From Paenibacillus helianthi (lineage in GTDB: Bacteria > Bacillota > Bacilli > Paenibacillales > Paenibacillaceae), in assembly GCF_001909055.1 (NCBI RefSeq), contig NZ_LVWI01000042.1:1-64000 (forward strand): a DNA stretch of 64,000 nucleotides. Reading direction: 5' to 3'. Each line of letters starts with the position of its first letter. Within the stretch, counting starts at the first letter, position 1. The notes under the pieces are model-generated. The model had not been told where the DNA came from. It worked only from the letters and a program-made list of their open reading frames with translations, and ran no database searches. The position numbers were made by a program, and so were the translations under genes. Shown in pieces: positions 26,112 to 34,429 of this stretch.

Positions 26112-27830
26112 TTATTTCCCGTCGACACGGGACATAACCTGTTCTGTAAGCTTAGCAACCTTATCTTTTGCGTTCTGCAGCGATTCTCCGCGTACTGCAA
26201 AATACACTTTAATCTTCGGCTCTGTGCCCGATGGACGCAAGCAGAACCATGAACCGTCAGACAGCAAATACTTTAGAACGTTTTCTTTAGGGAGTCCGTT
26301 TAGTCCCAGTGAATAATCCAGCACTTCGCTTACAGCCGCACCGGCGATCTCCTTCGGTGGATTGCTGCGCCAGTCATTCATAATCCCCTGAATCTGCGCC
26401 ACACCGTCTTTGCCCTTCAAAGTACGTGATTCCAGGCTCTCCAGGAAATAGCCGAACTGTTCGTAGAGCTCCTGAAGTACATCATATAGCGTCTTGCCCT
26501 GAGCTTTGTAATATGCACCCGCTTCAGCAATCAGCATGGAAGCAAGCACGGCATCCTTGTCACGGGCATAATTGCCGGCAAGGTATCCATAGCTCTCTTC
26601 ATAGCCGAACAGGTAGGTATATTCACCGGACTGCTGGAACTGGGTCATTTTTTCACCGATATATTTGAACCCGGTAAGGGTATTAAATACAGTAGCCCCA
26701 TAATGCTCAGCAACAGCTGCACCCATTTCACTCGTTACTATGGTCTTAACGACTGCTCCATTGCTTGGCAGCTTGCCCTGTTCTTGCAGACGGCTCAAAT
26801 AGTAATGAATCATGAGGGCTCCAGACTGGTTGCCGGAGAGAACGACGAACTTCCCTTCATTGTCGCGTACGACAGCGCCCATGCGGTCTGCGTCCGGATC
26901 TGTACCAATCAGCAGATCTGCGCCGAGCTCCTCACCAAGCTTTATCGCAAGAGTGAAAGCTTCCCGTTCTTCAGGATTAGGTGATTTCACTGTGGAGAAT
27001 TCCGAATCCGGCTGCTCCTGCTCGGGCACCACATGCACCTCAGTGAAACCAATTTTGTTCAGTACACTGCGGACCGGCAGATTGCCTGTCCCATGAAGCG
27101 GTGTGTATACAATTTTGAAATCACGTCCCAGCTTGGATGCAATCTCATCACGGGCCACACTGACAGCCGCCACCGTATCAGTGAATGCTTCATCTTCTTG
27201 CTCACCTAGCCAGTGAAGCAGCCCTCCAGCCTCTGCCTCTTCTTGGGACATGCGTTTTACACCATTAAAGGAGTCCACTTCCATGATGTAGGAGATGACT
27301 TTTTCAGCCTCATGAGGAACAAGTTGTCCACCTTCGGCATTATATACTTTGTAGCCATTGTACTCCGGAGGATTGTGGCTTGCAGTAATCACTATGCCTC
27401 CAGTAGCCTTCAGATGACGCACAGTAAAAGACAGCTGCGGCGTAGAGCGAAGAGATGTGAACAGATGAGTCTCAATACCGTTTCCGGCCAGTACCAGCGC
27501 TGCCTCAAGGGTGAACTCCGGCGAGAAGCGGCGGGAGTCGTGCGCAATTACCACAGAAGGTCTGCCTTCACCAGTGTGCTGTTCAAGAATATAATTGGCG
27601 AAGCCTTGAGTCGCTCTGCCTACCGTGTACCGGTTAATCCGGTTGCTGCCTGCTCCGATAACTCCGCGCAAACCGCCCGTACCGAACTCCAGATCTCTGT
27701 AAAAGCGTTCTTCCAGTTCCTGCGGCTCATTCTCGAGTGCCTTCAGTTCCGCCTTGGTGTTCTCGTCAACGGATGGGTCCTGCAGCCAGCGTGATAGGGT
27801 CTCTGCGGCCTTCGGGCTTAGTTGAGTCAT
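26112..27830 (-). CDS. pgcA: Phospho-sugar mutase, phosphoglucomutase PgcA type
   Basis: The protein has 572 aa from ATG 27830 (AGAAGGAGAG 9 nt upstream). It interconverts glucose-1- and glucose-6-phosphate, feeding UDP-glucose and glycolipid or teichoic acid synthesis. Motifs seen are the catalytic phosphoserine loop TASHNPPEYNGYK, the metal-binding LLIGTDPDADRMG, the sugar-binding FGYEESYGYLAGNYARDKD, and the phosphate-binding CLRPSGTEPKIKVYFAV. The length fits the long PgcA-like branch (about 580 aa) rather than GlmM (about 450 aa). Placed between the wall-polymer cluster and fabZ; some members also act on mannose phosphates. Confidence 0.92.
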   Translation of the reverse strand: MTQLSPKAAETLSRWLQDPSVDENTKAELKALENEPQELEERFYRDLEFGTGGLRGVIGAGSNRINRYTVGRATQGFANYILEQHTGEGRPSVVIAHDSRRFSPEFTLEAALVLAGNGIETHLFTSLRSTPQLSFTVRHLKATGGIVITASHNPPEYNGYKVYNAEGGQLVPHEAEKVISYIMEVDSFNGVKRMSQEEAEAGGLLHWLGEQEDEAFTDTVAAVSVARDEIASKLGRDFKIVYTPLHGTGNLPVRSVLNKIGFTEVHVVPEQEQPDSEFSTVKSPNPEEREAFTLAIKLGEELGADLLIGTDPDADRMGAVVRDNEGKFVVLSGNQSGALMIHYYLSRLQEQGKLPSNGAVVKTIVTSEMGAAVAEHYGATVFNTLTGFKYIGEKMTQFQQSGEYTYLFGYEESYGYLAGNYARDKDAVLASMLIAEAGAYYKAQGKTLYDVLQELYEQFGYFLESLESRTLKGKDGVAQIQGIMNDWRSNPPKEIAGAAVSEVLDYSLGLNGLPKENVLKYLLSDGSWFCLRPSGTEPKIKVYFAVRGESLQNAKDKVAKLTEQVMSRVDGK

Positions 27831-27878
27831 ATCAAATCTCTCCTTCTCCATTTATGATATATGATTTTATAACAGGTC

Positions 27879-28301
27879 TTAGCTGAGTGCGAACATTATT
27901 TCACCGGACGCAACCACTTTGCCATCCACTCTCGCTGTAGCTTGACCTTTACCTATGCTGCCCTTAAGGCGTGTAATCTCCACTTCCAGCTCAAGCGTGT
28001 CTCCCGGAACAACCTGACCACGGAAACGGAATCCGTCCAAGCCTGCCAGAAAACCGATTTTCCCTTTGTTGGCTTCCACGCCAAGAATCGCTACAGCACC
28101 TACCTGAGCGAGTGCTTCAGTGATCAGTACACCTGGCATAACCGGATATCCGGGGAAATGGCCTGCAAAAAAAGGTTCATTCACTGTAACATTCTTGATG
28201 CCGACTGCCCGCTTGCCCATCTCTATTTCGGTAATTTTGTCCACCAGCAGAAATGGGGGCCGGTGGGGGATTATTTCTTGAATTTCATTGATATTCATCA
28301 T
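27879..28301 (-). CDS. fabZ: 3-hydroxyacyl-ACP dehydratase FabZ
   Basis: The protein has 140 aa, the usual size, from ATG 28301 (AAAGGAG 10 nt upstream; ATG 28298 is the next codon). It dehydrates 3-hydroxyacyl-ACP in fatty acid elongation. The active-site motif is [21 protein letters not shown], shown here as His in GHFPG and Glu in LITEAL; the N-terminus [20 protein letters not shown] is typical. In B. subtilis fabZ also follows flhP in this neighbourhood. The leader upstream (28302-28507) contains a long hairpin and may regulate the gene. Confidence 0.95.
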   Translation of the reverse strand: MMNINEIQEIIPHRPPFLLVDKITEIEMGKRAVGIKNVTVNEPFFAGHFPGYPVMPGVLITEALAQVGAVAILGVEANKGKIGFLAGLDGFRFRGQVVPGDTLELEVEITRLKGSIGKGQATARVDGKVVASGEIMFALS

Positions 28302-28440
28302 GGATACAAAGCTCCTTTCGGATATAAACCGCATCTTCTACACTGTCTGCCGCTGCAGCGTTTTGTTTTATTCTTCACGGTACTGCATAAATATGGGCAG
28401 CATCGGGAAATATTATAATATCCTTCACCACCTGCAGCAG

Positions 28441-28511
28441 TGGAGGTTGAGATAAGGGGCTTTCTCCACCACACATGGCGGAGAGGGCCCTTTTTGTCTC
28501 AGGGGCCTCCA
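28441..28511. other. Long imperfect hairpin in the fabZ leader
   Basis: Read on the minus strand, GGAGG...GAGA...AAGGG..CTCTCC.CC pairs with GG.GGAGA..CCCTT.TCTC..CCTCC, about 25-30 paired bases with small bulges. On the plus strand the same stem is followed by TTTTTGTCTC, so it could end plus-strand transcripts, but no plus-strand gene precedes it. A minus-strand promoter-like TATAAT (complement of 28514-28519) lies just upstream, so the hairpin would form at the very 5' end of a fabZ transcript. Function unknown; mRNA protection or a regulatory leader are possible. Confidence 0.5.
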
Positions 28512-28532
28512 TCATTATACATTTTCCAGTAT

Positions 28533-28566
28533 AAAAAAGAAAACTCCCCTGTACAACAAGGGAGTG
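28533..28566 (-). terminator. Terminator of the mbl-flhO-flhP-epuA group
   Basis: ACTCCC (28543-28548) pairs with GGGAGT (28560-28565) with inner CTTGT/ACAG pairing, followed on the minus strand by TTTTCTTTTTT. It lies 18 nt past the stop at 28584. Confidence 0.87.
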
Positions 28567-28583
28567 TGAATATTTATGCTTAT

Positions 28584-28826
28584 TTATGGCGCAAACACTA
28601 AATCGTAAACATGCTTCCAGGTGCTCCACTGAAGCACATCACTGAAATCCTTTTTACCGAGGACAACGTAACCGGTCACCAAGCCACCGGACAGTGCTGC
28701 TATCAGCAGTACCGGAATTAGAAACCATTGAACAATCGTCCATTTGGAGATCCCCCGGCGCTTTACAGGTTGCTGCTGATGTTCATCTTCGGTTGATTCC
28801 GGCTTACCATTGATCTGACGAGCCAT
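28584..28826 (-). CDS. EpuA-like small membrane protein (annotated elsewhere as RNA polymerase subunit beta-like)
   Basis: The protein has 80 aa. A hydrophilic, charged N-terminus of about 30 residues precedes one membrane segment (WFLIPVLLIAALSGGLVTGY) and a short outer tail with VLQWSTWKHVYDLVF. The GxxxGYxVLG and TWxHxxD pattern fits the EpuA family, often mislabelled as RNA polymerase beta subunit. It starts 9 nt after the flhP stop, so it is co-transcribed with the flagellar rod genes. Function unknown. Confidence 0.8.
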   Translation of the reverse strand: MARQINGKPESTEDEHQQQPVKRRGISKWTIVQWFLIPVLLIAALSGGLVTGYVVLGKKDFSDVLQWSTWKHVYDLVFAP

Positions 28827-28834
28827 TCCTTCAC

Positions 28835-29650
28835 CTACCCGCGCATGTTATTAGCCAGGCCTTGCATTTGATCACTGGAGGATAGTGCCCGGGAGGCGAG
28901 CTGGTAAGTGCGCTGAATCTGCATCATTTCCGTCATTTCCTTACTTACATCCACGTTGGACTGCTCCAGATACCCAGACCTTACGCCTACCGTCGAAGGC
29001 AATCCCGCCGCTTTAAAAGCCTGCTGTGTGGTAACTCCGTCAGCAAGCATATAGAAATTCCCGTCAACCGCCTGAAGTGCACTCTTGCTGAGAGGCTCTA
29101 CAATCATTATAGTTCCAGCTACCTTAGCTGGCGCATTCTCATCCGTCTTGGTCAGCACCCGTCCGCTCTCATCAATAGCGGCTTTTACATTAGCCGGTAC
29201 AGTTAATGGCTTACCTTGCGTATTAAGCACAGGGTTACCAGTGTTATCCACCAGCATCATATTAGCAGGATTAGCGGTGTCCGGTACAAAGTGAAAATCC
29301 CCTTGGCGTGTGTAGGCTGTAGCACCGTTCACCTGAACTCCAAATAACCCATTGCCTTGAATGGCCAGATCGGTTGGGTTCCCAGTCTCCTTGAGAGGGC
29401 CTTCCTCCCAGTTGGTTGTCACCATAGGTACCCGGACCCCAAATCCGATATTAAAACCAAGCGGTGTGCTTCGGCCCGGCTGATCATAATCCTTGGACTG
29501 CTGCTGAACCCGGGTCAGAACATCCTCAAAGGAGCCTTCTTTGCTCTTATATCCCTCAGTATATATATTAGCGATATTGTCAGCAATAATATCCAAACGC
29601 TGCTGGAGACTGGACATTGAGACGGATGCGCCTATTGTCGAGTTATTCAT
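28835..29650 (-). CDS. flhP: Flagellar hook-basal body protein FlhP (FlgG-like)
   Basis: The protein has 271 aa and belongs to the FlgG/FlgF rod family. The N-terminal motif SMSSLQQRLDIIADNIANIY and the C-terminal SNVDVSKEMTEMMQIQRTYQ with heptad spacing are the paired helices that pack in the rod. The central GNGLFGVQVNG...AYTRQGDF loop is typical. The start has GGAGGAG about 7 nt upstream, and the gene follows flhO by 17 nt. In B. subtilis FlhP is part of the distal rod and is exported through the flagellar type III route. Paralogous to flhO. Confidence 0.93.
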   Translation of the reverse strand: MNNSTIGASVSMSSLQQRLDIIADNIANIYTEGYKSKEGSFEDVLTRVQQQSKDYDQPGRSTPLGFNIGFGVRVPMVTTNWEEGPLKETGNPTDLAIQGNGLFGVQVNGATAYTRQGDFHFVPDTANPANMMLVDNTGNPVLNTQGKPLTVPANVKAAIDESGRVLTKTDENAPAKVAGTIMIVEPLSKSALQAVDGNFYMLADGVTTQQAFKAAGLPSTVGVRSGYLEQSNVDVSKEMTEMMQIQRTYQLASRALSSSDQMQGLANNMRG

Positions 29651-29667
29651 TGGTTACTCCTCCTGTC

Positions 29668-30543
29668 CTAGACTCTGCCAACTTCATTTACAGCTTTTTG
29701 CAAGCTGCTGTCATAATACTGGACAACCTTCTGATTTGCTTCGTACGCCCGGTAAGCTGCATTCATATCTACAGTCATCTTGGTCGCATCAACATTGGAA
29801 TTCTCAAGATACCTCTGCCGTACCTGCAGATTGTCTGTGCCATTAGCGAAGCGGATCTCCGCATTCTTAACATCATCTGCATGGAAAACACCGTTCCCGT
29901 CACGAACCAGTTCCTGGGGTCTGGTAACTACACTGATGCCTATTTTGGTTCCAGAAGGGCGACCTGTTACAGGGTCAAGTAGATTGCCCTGTCCGTCTAC
30001 TTTAAGATTGTCTTGCGGACCTGTCAAGATGAGCGGTTTGCCGTTGCTGTCGAGCACTTTGAAGCCGCCCGCGCTAAGCACCTCCCCAGTCGGTCCTACT
30101 CTGAAGCTCCCGTTTCGTGTATATAGATTATTACCGTCATTATCCTGTACCGTAAAAAAAGCCTGTGGCCGGTAGATAACCTCGCCTTGAGGGGTTATAT
30201 ACTTGCCCGAGCCGTCAAAATTAATATTGCCGCCTGTAGCCGGGTCTGCCACCTGCAGATCCGTAGATAATGCGAAATCGGCCGGCTTGCCGCTTTCAAT
30301 GAGATCCCCCTGCAAATATTGGGAGACAGATTGTTCGGCAAACACGCCTGTATTCATTTTACCAACGGGTTTGACGATGCCGCCGCTCATTGCGGAAATA
30401 AGTACCTCAGGAAAAGCATGGCTGACACTGTCTACCTGCTTGTACCCCGTTGTGTTCAAATTGGCAATGTTCTGCACTGCCGTATCATGTCTGCGCTGCT
30501 GCGTTACCATTCCGGCAGCGGCCGTATATAATCCTCTAAGCAT
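29668..30543 (-). CDS. flhO: Flagellar hook-basal body protein FlhO (FlgF/G-like)
   Basis: The protein has 291 aa, in the FlgG/FlgF rod family. The N-terminus MLRGLYTAAAGMVTQQRRHD and QNIANLNTTGYKQV is characteristic, as is the C-terminal NSNVDATKMTVDMNAAYRAY. The middle holds FFTVQDNDGNNLYTRNGSFR. It lies 50 nt after mbl and 17 nt before flhP, matching the B. subtilis mbl-flhO-flhP order. It would form part of the flagellar rod outside the membrane. Confidence 0.93.
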   Translation of the reverse strand: MLRGLYTAAAGMVTQQRRHDTAVQNIANLNTTGYKQVDSVSHAFPEVLISAMSGGIVKPVGKMNTGVFAEQSVSQYLQGDLIESGKPADFALSTDLQVADPATGGNINFDGSGKYITPQGEVIYRPQAFFTVQDNDGNNLYTRNGSFRVGPTGEVLSAGGFKVLDSNGKPLILTGPQDNLKVDGQGNLLDPVTGRPSGTKIGISVVTRPQELVRDGNGVFHADDVKNAEIRFANGTDNLQVRQRYLENSNVDATKMTVDMNAAYRAYEANQKVVQYYDSSLQKAVNEVGRV

Positions 30544-30593
30544 GAGGGTGAGTCCCCTTCCTGATTGTGCTGTTAACTTATATTATCGGCAGC

Positions 30594-31592
30594 CTAGAAT
30601 TTTTTCTTAACATTCTTGTCCAATTGATCAAGCATAATCCCGGTACCCTTAACCACACAATGCATGGGATCCTCCGCCACCCAGACTGGAACATGCAGTT
30701 CCTCAGAGAGCAGCTCGTCCAAACCGTTAAGCAATGCGCCTCCGCCGGTCAATACGACACCGCGGTCAATAATGTCTGCTGACAGCTCTGGCGGTGTACG
30801 CTCCAAGACCGATTTGGCAGCAGCCACGATGGAGGAAACCGGATCCCACAGTGCTTCCTTCACCTCACCGGAAGAAATGGTCAGCGTCTGGGGAAGTCCG
30901 CTTACCATATCCCGCCCGCGAATATCCATTTCAGATTTCATACCGCCCGGACGGACGGAGCCGATGGTTACCTTGATATCTTCTGCCGTGCGTTCGCCGA
31001 TCAGCAGCTTGTACTTCTGTTTAATATATCTTAAAATGGCCTCGTCGAACTTGTCCCCTGCAACTTTGATCGAGGAGGCGGTGACGACGTCGCCCATGGA
31101 CAACACGGCTACATCCGTCGTTCCGCCGCCAATATCGACGACCATATTTCCACTTGGCTGATAAATATCCATACCCGCACCGATCGCTGCGGCTTTGGGC
31201 TCTTCTTCCATAAAAACTTCCTTGGCCCCGCTGCGTTCCGCCGCTTCCCGGATCGATTTCTGTTCAACGGAGGTAATATTTGTGGGGGCGCAGATCAAAA
31301 TACGTGGCCTTGCATACCAGGAGCGGCCACCTACGCGGTCAATGAAATACTTCAGCATCATTTCCGTAATCGCAAAATCCGCAATAACCCCATCCCGGAG
31401 AGGACGGATCGTAATAATATTTCCCGGTGTACGGCCTACCATGCGCCGCGCTTGTTCGCCTACCGCAAGGACTCTCTTCGTATCACTTTCGAGCGTGACC
31501 ACGGAGGGTTCATCCAGAACGACTCCCCTTCCCTTGACATGAATGAGCACATTGGCCGTGCCGAGATCGATTCCGATATCCTTGCTAAGCAT
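30594..31592 (-). CDS. mbl: MreB-like actin homologue Mbl
   Basis: The protein has 332 aa, normal for the family. It forms membrane-bound filaments that guide side-wall synthesis and cell shape. Motifs seen are the phosphate-1 loop IGIDLGTANVLIHVKGRGVV, the phosphate-2 loop MVVDIGGGTTDVAVLSMG, and VVLTGGGALLNGLDELLSEE of the adenosine site. Position after spoIIID and before flhO identifies it as Mbl rather than MreB. The gap of about 130 nt to spoIIID suggests its own promoter. Confidence 0.94.
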   Translation of the reverse strand: MLSKDIGIDLGTANVLIHVKGRGVVLDEPSVVTLESDTKRVLAVGEQARRMVGRTPGNIITIRPLRDGVIADFAITEMMLKYFIDRVGGRSWYARPRILICAPTNITSVEQKSIREAAERSGAKEVFMEEEPKAAAIGAGMDIYQPSGNMVVDIGGGTTDVAVLSMGDVVTASSIKVAGDKFDEAILRYIKQKYKLLIGERTAEDIKVTIGSVRPGGMKSEMDIRGRDMVSGLPQTLTISSGEVKEALWDPVSSIVAAAKSVLERTPPELSADIIDRGVVLTGGGALLNGLDELLSEELHVPVWVAEDPMHCVVKGTGIMLDQLDKNVKKKF

Positions 31593-31722
31593 AATGAAAG
31601 AGCCCCCAAAGTGTTATTTTAAATGAGAAAATAGTTAGTTAGTCCCAAATTTAAAAATACCATACTTTAGGGGAAGGATACAATGAAATAAAACTGAATT
31701 ATCCCTTAAATTTCCGAAAATC

Positions 31723-32010
31723 TTATGGCTTTGAGGCTACGGCAACCTCGCGCTTTTTCCCTGTCGTTTTTTTATATTTAATTTTTGTGGCTTCTCCCCC
31801 CCGAAGATGACGAATCGATTTGTGATATTCGAGAATGTGCTTCACCTGATCGGCCAGATCAGGGTTGATCTCCGGCAAACGCTCCGTTAAATCTTTATGC
31901 ACCGTGCTCTTTGATACGCCAAATTCTTTGGCTATGGTCCGGACCGTGTGCCTGGTTTCCACGATGCAGCGTCCGATTTTGATCGTACGTTCCTTGATGT
32001 AATCGTGCAC
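31723..32010 (-). CDS. spoIIID: Sporulation transcription factor SpoIIID
   Basis: The protein has 95 aa from GTG 32010. GGGAGG sits 7 nt upstream; a longer frame starting TTG at 32025 would place that ribosome site inside the coding sequence. The N-terminus (M)HDYIKERTIKIGRCIVETRH and the helix-turn-helix IAKEFGVSKSTVHKDLTERL match the family closely. SpoIIID is a mother-cell DNA-binding protein that switches sigma-E genes. A sigma-E-type promoter lies 34-61 nt upstream. C-terminal tail is basic (KYKKTTGKKREVAV) and differs from the acidic end in B. subtilis. Confidence 0.96.
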   Translation of the reverse strand: MHDYIKERTIKIGRCIVETRHTVRTIAKEFGVSKSTVHKDLTERLPEINPDLADQVKHILEYHKSIRHLRGGEATKIKYKKTTGKKREVAVASKP

Positions 32011-32043
32011 GCTCCCGCCTCCCAACTGTGGATAGTTTGGTAC

Positions 32044-32071
32044 ATTATATGAGGGGCGGGCCTATATATTC
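32044..32071 (-). promoter_or_regulatory. Sigma-E promoter of spoIIID
   Basis: On the minus strand GAATATA (32065-32071) and CATATAAT (32044-32051) are 13 nt apart, a near-perfect match to the sigma-E pattern KMATATT-N13/15-CATACAHT. It would start transcription about 30 nt before the GTG. In B. subtilis spoIIID is a known sigma-E gene. Confidence 0.68.
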
Positions 32072-32180
32072 ACGCTTTCAGGACGTGACAAGCTCCGGAA
32101 GGCTCATTTTATTTCCTGGACAACCTAAATAAGCCCTTGCTTGCGGCGGTATGGCTTCAAAATGTGATTCTCCAAGACAG

Positions 32181-32262
32181 ATGGAAACGGCTTCGCCGTC
32201 TTTATAAGGACGGTATCCGTTTCAGCAAGAAATATAAGGATCATATATAGCGTGAAACTTAT
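32181..32262. repeat. Interspersed intergenic repeat, copy C
   Basis: AACGGCTTCGCCGTC (32186-32200), TATCCGTTTCAGC (32214-32226) and GCGTGAAAC (32250-32258) are shared with copies A and D. GAAACGGCTTCGCCGTC and GGACGGTATCCGTTTC can pair to a long hairpin. Together with the terminator at 32281-32306 it fills the 310-nt space between spoIIID and spoIIQ; nothing else was seen between 32072 and 32180. Confidence 0.8.
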
Positions 32263-32277
32263 TATTGCTTATGTTTA

Positions 32278-32306
32278 CAAAAAAACAGGAGGCCCAAGGC
32301 CCCCTG
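32278..32306 (-). terminator. Terminator after spoIIQ
   Basis: CAGGAGGCC (32286-32294) pairs with GGCCCCCTG (32298-32306), with the minus strand running into seven or more T. It lies 15 nt past the spoIIQ stop. Confidence 0.93.
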
Positions 32307-32320
32307 CAGAGTTCTCAAAC

Positions 32321-33064
32321 TTAGCGCTTTGGCAGCAAATCCGACGGGTTAACTACCTTGCCATCCTCGTACACTTCAAAGTGAACATGGTTGCCAAGAT
32401 TCTTCTCGATCTCACTGCGTCCTGCTGTTGCCAGCGTGTCGCCCTGCTTCACTTCGTCCCCCTGCTTCACCTTGGCGTCGCCGAGGCTTTGGTAGACGGT
32501 CTTCAAATTACCTGCGCTGGTGACCTCAACCACTTTACCGAATACGGCAACGTCTTCTACCCGGGTGACTTTACCGCTGAGTGCGGCTTTGACATCAAAA
32601 GACTGATTGTCCTCACGGGCGATGTCAATACCTACGTTAGGCACGAAGGTGTCATTATATTGCACCATGGCCGCCACATGATTCTCTTCGGTTCCATTTT
32701 CGTCATAGAACGGCTTAACCACTTCTACATCTGCCGGACTGGCTACCGGCCAGGCCAGGGTTTCTGCGGAAGCAACAACTTCCAGCGCAGCAGGGTCATT
32801 CTTGGTGGCGCCTGCCTCAGTACCTGTACCTCCGGCTTCCTGTGAAACAACCGCGGCGGTGTCTGGATTCAGCGGCTTCTGGCCTGCGTCCTGATAGACC
32901 CACACCAAGGTTAGTATAATTGCCGCTGCCGCCGTGTAGACTGCCGGAAATACCCACCGTTTGGACAACAGTCTGTTCCATGAAGAAGGCTGAGCGCCTG
33001 AATCTCCCTGCTTATTTTTGAGAGATTCATCATGGTTTGTTTTGTTTTTGTCTTGTTCATTCAT
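32321..33064 (-). CDS. spoIIQ: Sporulation protein SpoIIQ (LytM/M23 domain, forespore)
   Basis: The protein has 247 aa. A charged cytoplasmic end of about 32 residues precedes one membrane segment (VFPAVYTAAAAIILTLVWVY). The C-terminal LytM domain spans about 120-240 (ALSGKVTRVEDVAVFGKVVE; GNHVHFEVYEDGKVVNPSDL). The HxH motif (HVHFEV) is kept, but the first zinc ligand is Asn in NVGIDIA, where active M23 enzymes have His, so peptidase activity is unlikely, as in B. subtilis SpoIIQ. It pairs with SpoIIIAH across the septum during engulfment. A sigma-F-type promoter lies about 30 nt upstream and a terminator follows. Confidence 0.93.
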   Translation of the reverse strand: MNEQDKNKTNHDESLKNKQGDSGAQPSSWNRLLSKRWVFPAVYTAAAAIILTLVWVYQDAGQKPLNPDTAAVVSQEAGGTGTEAGATKNDPAALEVVASAETLAWPVASPADVEVVKPFYDENGTEENHVAAMVQYNDTFVPNVGIDIAREDNQSFDVKAALSGKVTRVEDVAVFGKVVEVTSAGNLKTVYQSLGDAKVKQGDEVKQGDTLATAGRSEIEKNLGNHVHFEVYEDGKVVNPSDLLPKR

Positions 33065-33085
33065 ATGCTTATCACCTCAGTAACC

Positions 33086-33113
33086 AGTGTTACCGGGCGC
33101 TTCGCTTTTATAC
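33086..33113 (-). promoter_or_regulatory. Sigma-F promoter of spoIIQ
   Basis: On the minus strand GTATA (33109-33113) and GGTAACACT (33086-33094), an exact fit to the sigma-F -10 GGNNANAMT, are 14 nt apart (consensus about 15). It would start transcription about 15-20 nt before the spoIIQ start codon. In B. subtilis spoIIQ is a sigma-F gene. Confidence 0.62.
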
Positions 33114-33125
33114 GTATCTTTCAAG

Positions 33126-34283
33126 TTATTTTTTCAGGAGAGTTGAGACTTGGTTAAAAGAGACCCCGCTATAATAGTGTTTGAGAATTTGCGTAGCGGT
33201 ACTCCCCTCCTTCGCCATCCCGTTCGCCCCCCACTGACTCATGCCGACACCATGTCCGTTGCCATAGGTTGTAATCGCTACTTTTCCGCCCTGCCGCTTC
33301 CAGGTGAACTGGCTGGAGCGCAGCCCCAGCTTTTCGCGAACCTCCCGTCCGGTGAACACCGTGCCGGCGATAGAAATTTTCTTGACCCGGTGCCCGGCTG
33401 TCAGGGACAGCACTTCAGCAGGCAGGCTCGAGGAGGTTGAGGAGACAGGTCTTGCCAGGGAAGAAGCAGCGAGATGGCCGGAAGCCGGAATGGCCCTATC
33501 TGCAATCCCTAGCTTCTGTATCAGTTCGGAAGTCGTGAACGTATATGTCACCGCCAGATTCGGCGTGATTTCCTGATCCCATGGGCTGGCCACACTACGA
33601 AGGTAAGGTACAGCCGCATTCCAGTAGTCTTCGGAATTTTCGGTAAAGCCTCCGCTGGAGGCGAAGAAGGACGCGGTGATCGGCTGTCCTTGATAGGTCA
33701 TCACCACTCCGCGCGTCTCCCGGACCGCGCGGCGGATCTTGGCCAGCCCGGCGCTCTTGCCGCCGAGCGTCCACTCCCGTTCCAGTGCGGCCCGGGATAC
33801 GTAAGCCTGATGGCTTACCGTATCCGTCACATTCGCGCCCGGAACGGGCACGCCACTGCTGTCGCCGGCCCGCAGGCGGCGGACAATAAAGGTGCGCGCC
33901 GCGACGGCTTGCGCTTTGAGCGCCTCCAGCTCAAAGTCCGCCGGCATCTCGGCCGCAACCACGCCGCTGACGTAGTCCTCCAGCGGCAATGTCTCTATTT
34001 GTCTGCTGCGCGACAAATAGACAGCGACCTTCGGCTGCGGGGCTTCCTCCGCTGCCGGACCCGGCGTCGCCGGGGAGGCTGTAACCTGCGGCACAGCCGG
34101 GGGCACTGGTTGTCCCCCGCGCAGCAGGACAACGGCCATCGGCAGCAGCAGCCCCGCCAGTAGGGGCGCTGCGAGCCAGGCGGCGGGGGCCAGCCGCCTT
34201 AGCCGGGGCATCGTGCGCCGTGCGCGCAGGATACGGCGCGGGGGTTTGATTTTACGCCGCAGCAGATAGCGGTAATCTTTCAT
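33126..34283 (-). CDS. spoIID: Stage II sporulation protein D, lytic transglycosylase
   Basis: The protein has 385 aa. A very basic N-terminus of about 32 residues (RRKIKPPRRILRARR) leads into one membrane segment (AAWLAAPLLAGLLLPMAVVL). The outer SpoIID domain starts near 100: LEDYVSGVVAAEMPADFELE, where the catalytic Glu is in AAEMP, then LKAQAVAARTFIVRRL, and ends in GYGVGMSQWGANGMAKEG-like residues (HGVGMSQWGANGMA). It cuts septal peptidoglycan during engulfment with SpoIIM and SpoIIP. The 5' half is markedly GC-rich compared with spoIIQ. It lies between murA and spoIIQ as in B. subtilis. Confidence 0.95.
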   Translation of the reverse strand: MKDYRYLLRRKIKPPRRILRARRTMPRLRRLAPAAWLAAPLLAGLLLPMAVVLLRGGQPVPPAVPQVTASPATPGPAAEEAPQPKVAVYLSRSRQIETLPLEDYVSGVVAAEMPADFELEALKAQAVAARTFIVRRLRAGDSSGVPVPGANVTDTVSHQAYVSRAALEREWTLGGKSAGLAKIRRAVRETRGVVMTYQGQPITASFFASSGGFTENSEDYWNAAVPYLRSVASPWDQEITPNLAVTYTFTTSELIQKLGIADRAIPASGHLAASSLARPVSSTSSSLPAEVLSLTAGHRVKKISIAGTVFTGREVREKLGLRSSQFTWKRQGGKVAITTYGNGHGVGMSQWGANGMAKEGSTATQILKHYYSGVSFNQVSTLLKK

Positions 34284-34380
34284 CTCTATGTCTCCTTCCG
34301 TCAGTCACCGTTGATTCTTATAGATATGAATTACGTGCAACTGCTAGAACGATATTCTAAGAGAAAGAGAGATCAACGAA

Positions 34381-34410
34381 AAAAGACCACCTGCAAATAG
34401 AGGTGGTCTT
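34381..34410 (-). terminator. Terminator after murA
   Basis: AAGACCACCT (34383-34392) and AGGTGGTCTT (34401-34410) form a perfect 10-bp stem with an 8-nt loop, ending in T on the minus strand. It lies 20 nt past the murA stop. Confidence 0.92.
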
Positions 34411-34429
34411 GAAGAGCTATGAATTGTGA

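Noticed and set aside
28375-28629. 84-codon frame over the fabZ leader and terminator
   Set aside because: It runs through a terminator hairpin and the end of the epuA-like gene, with no ribosome site or family match.
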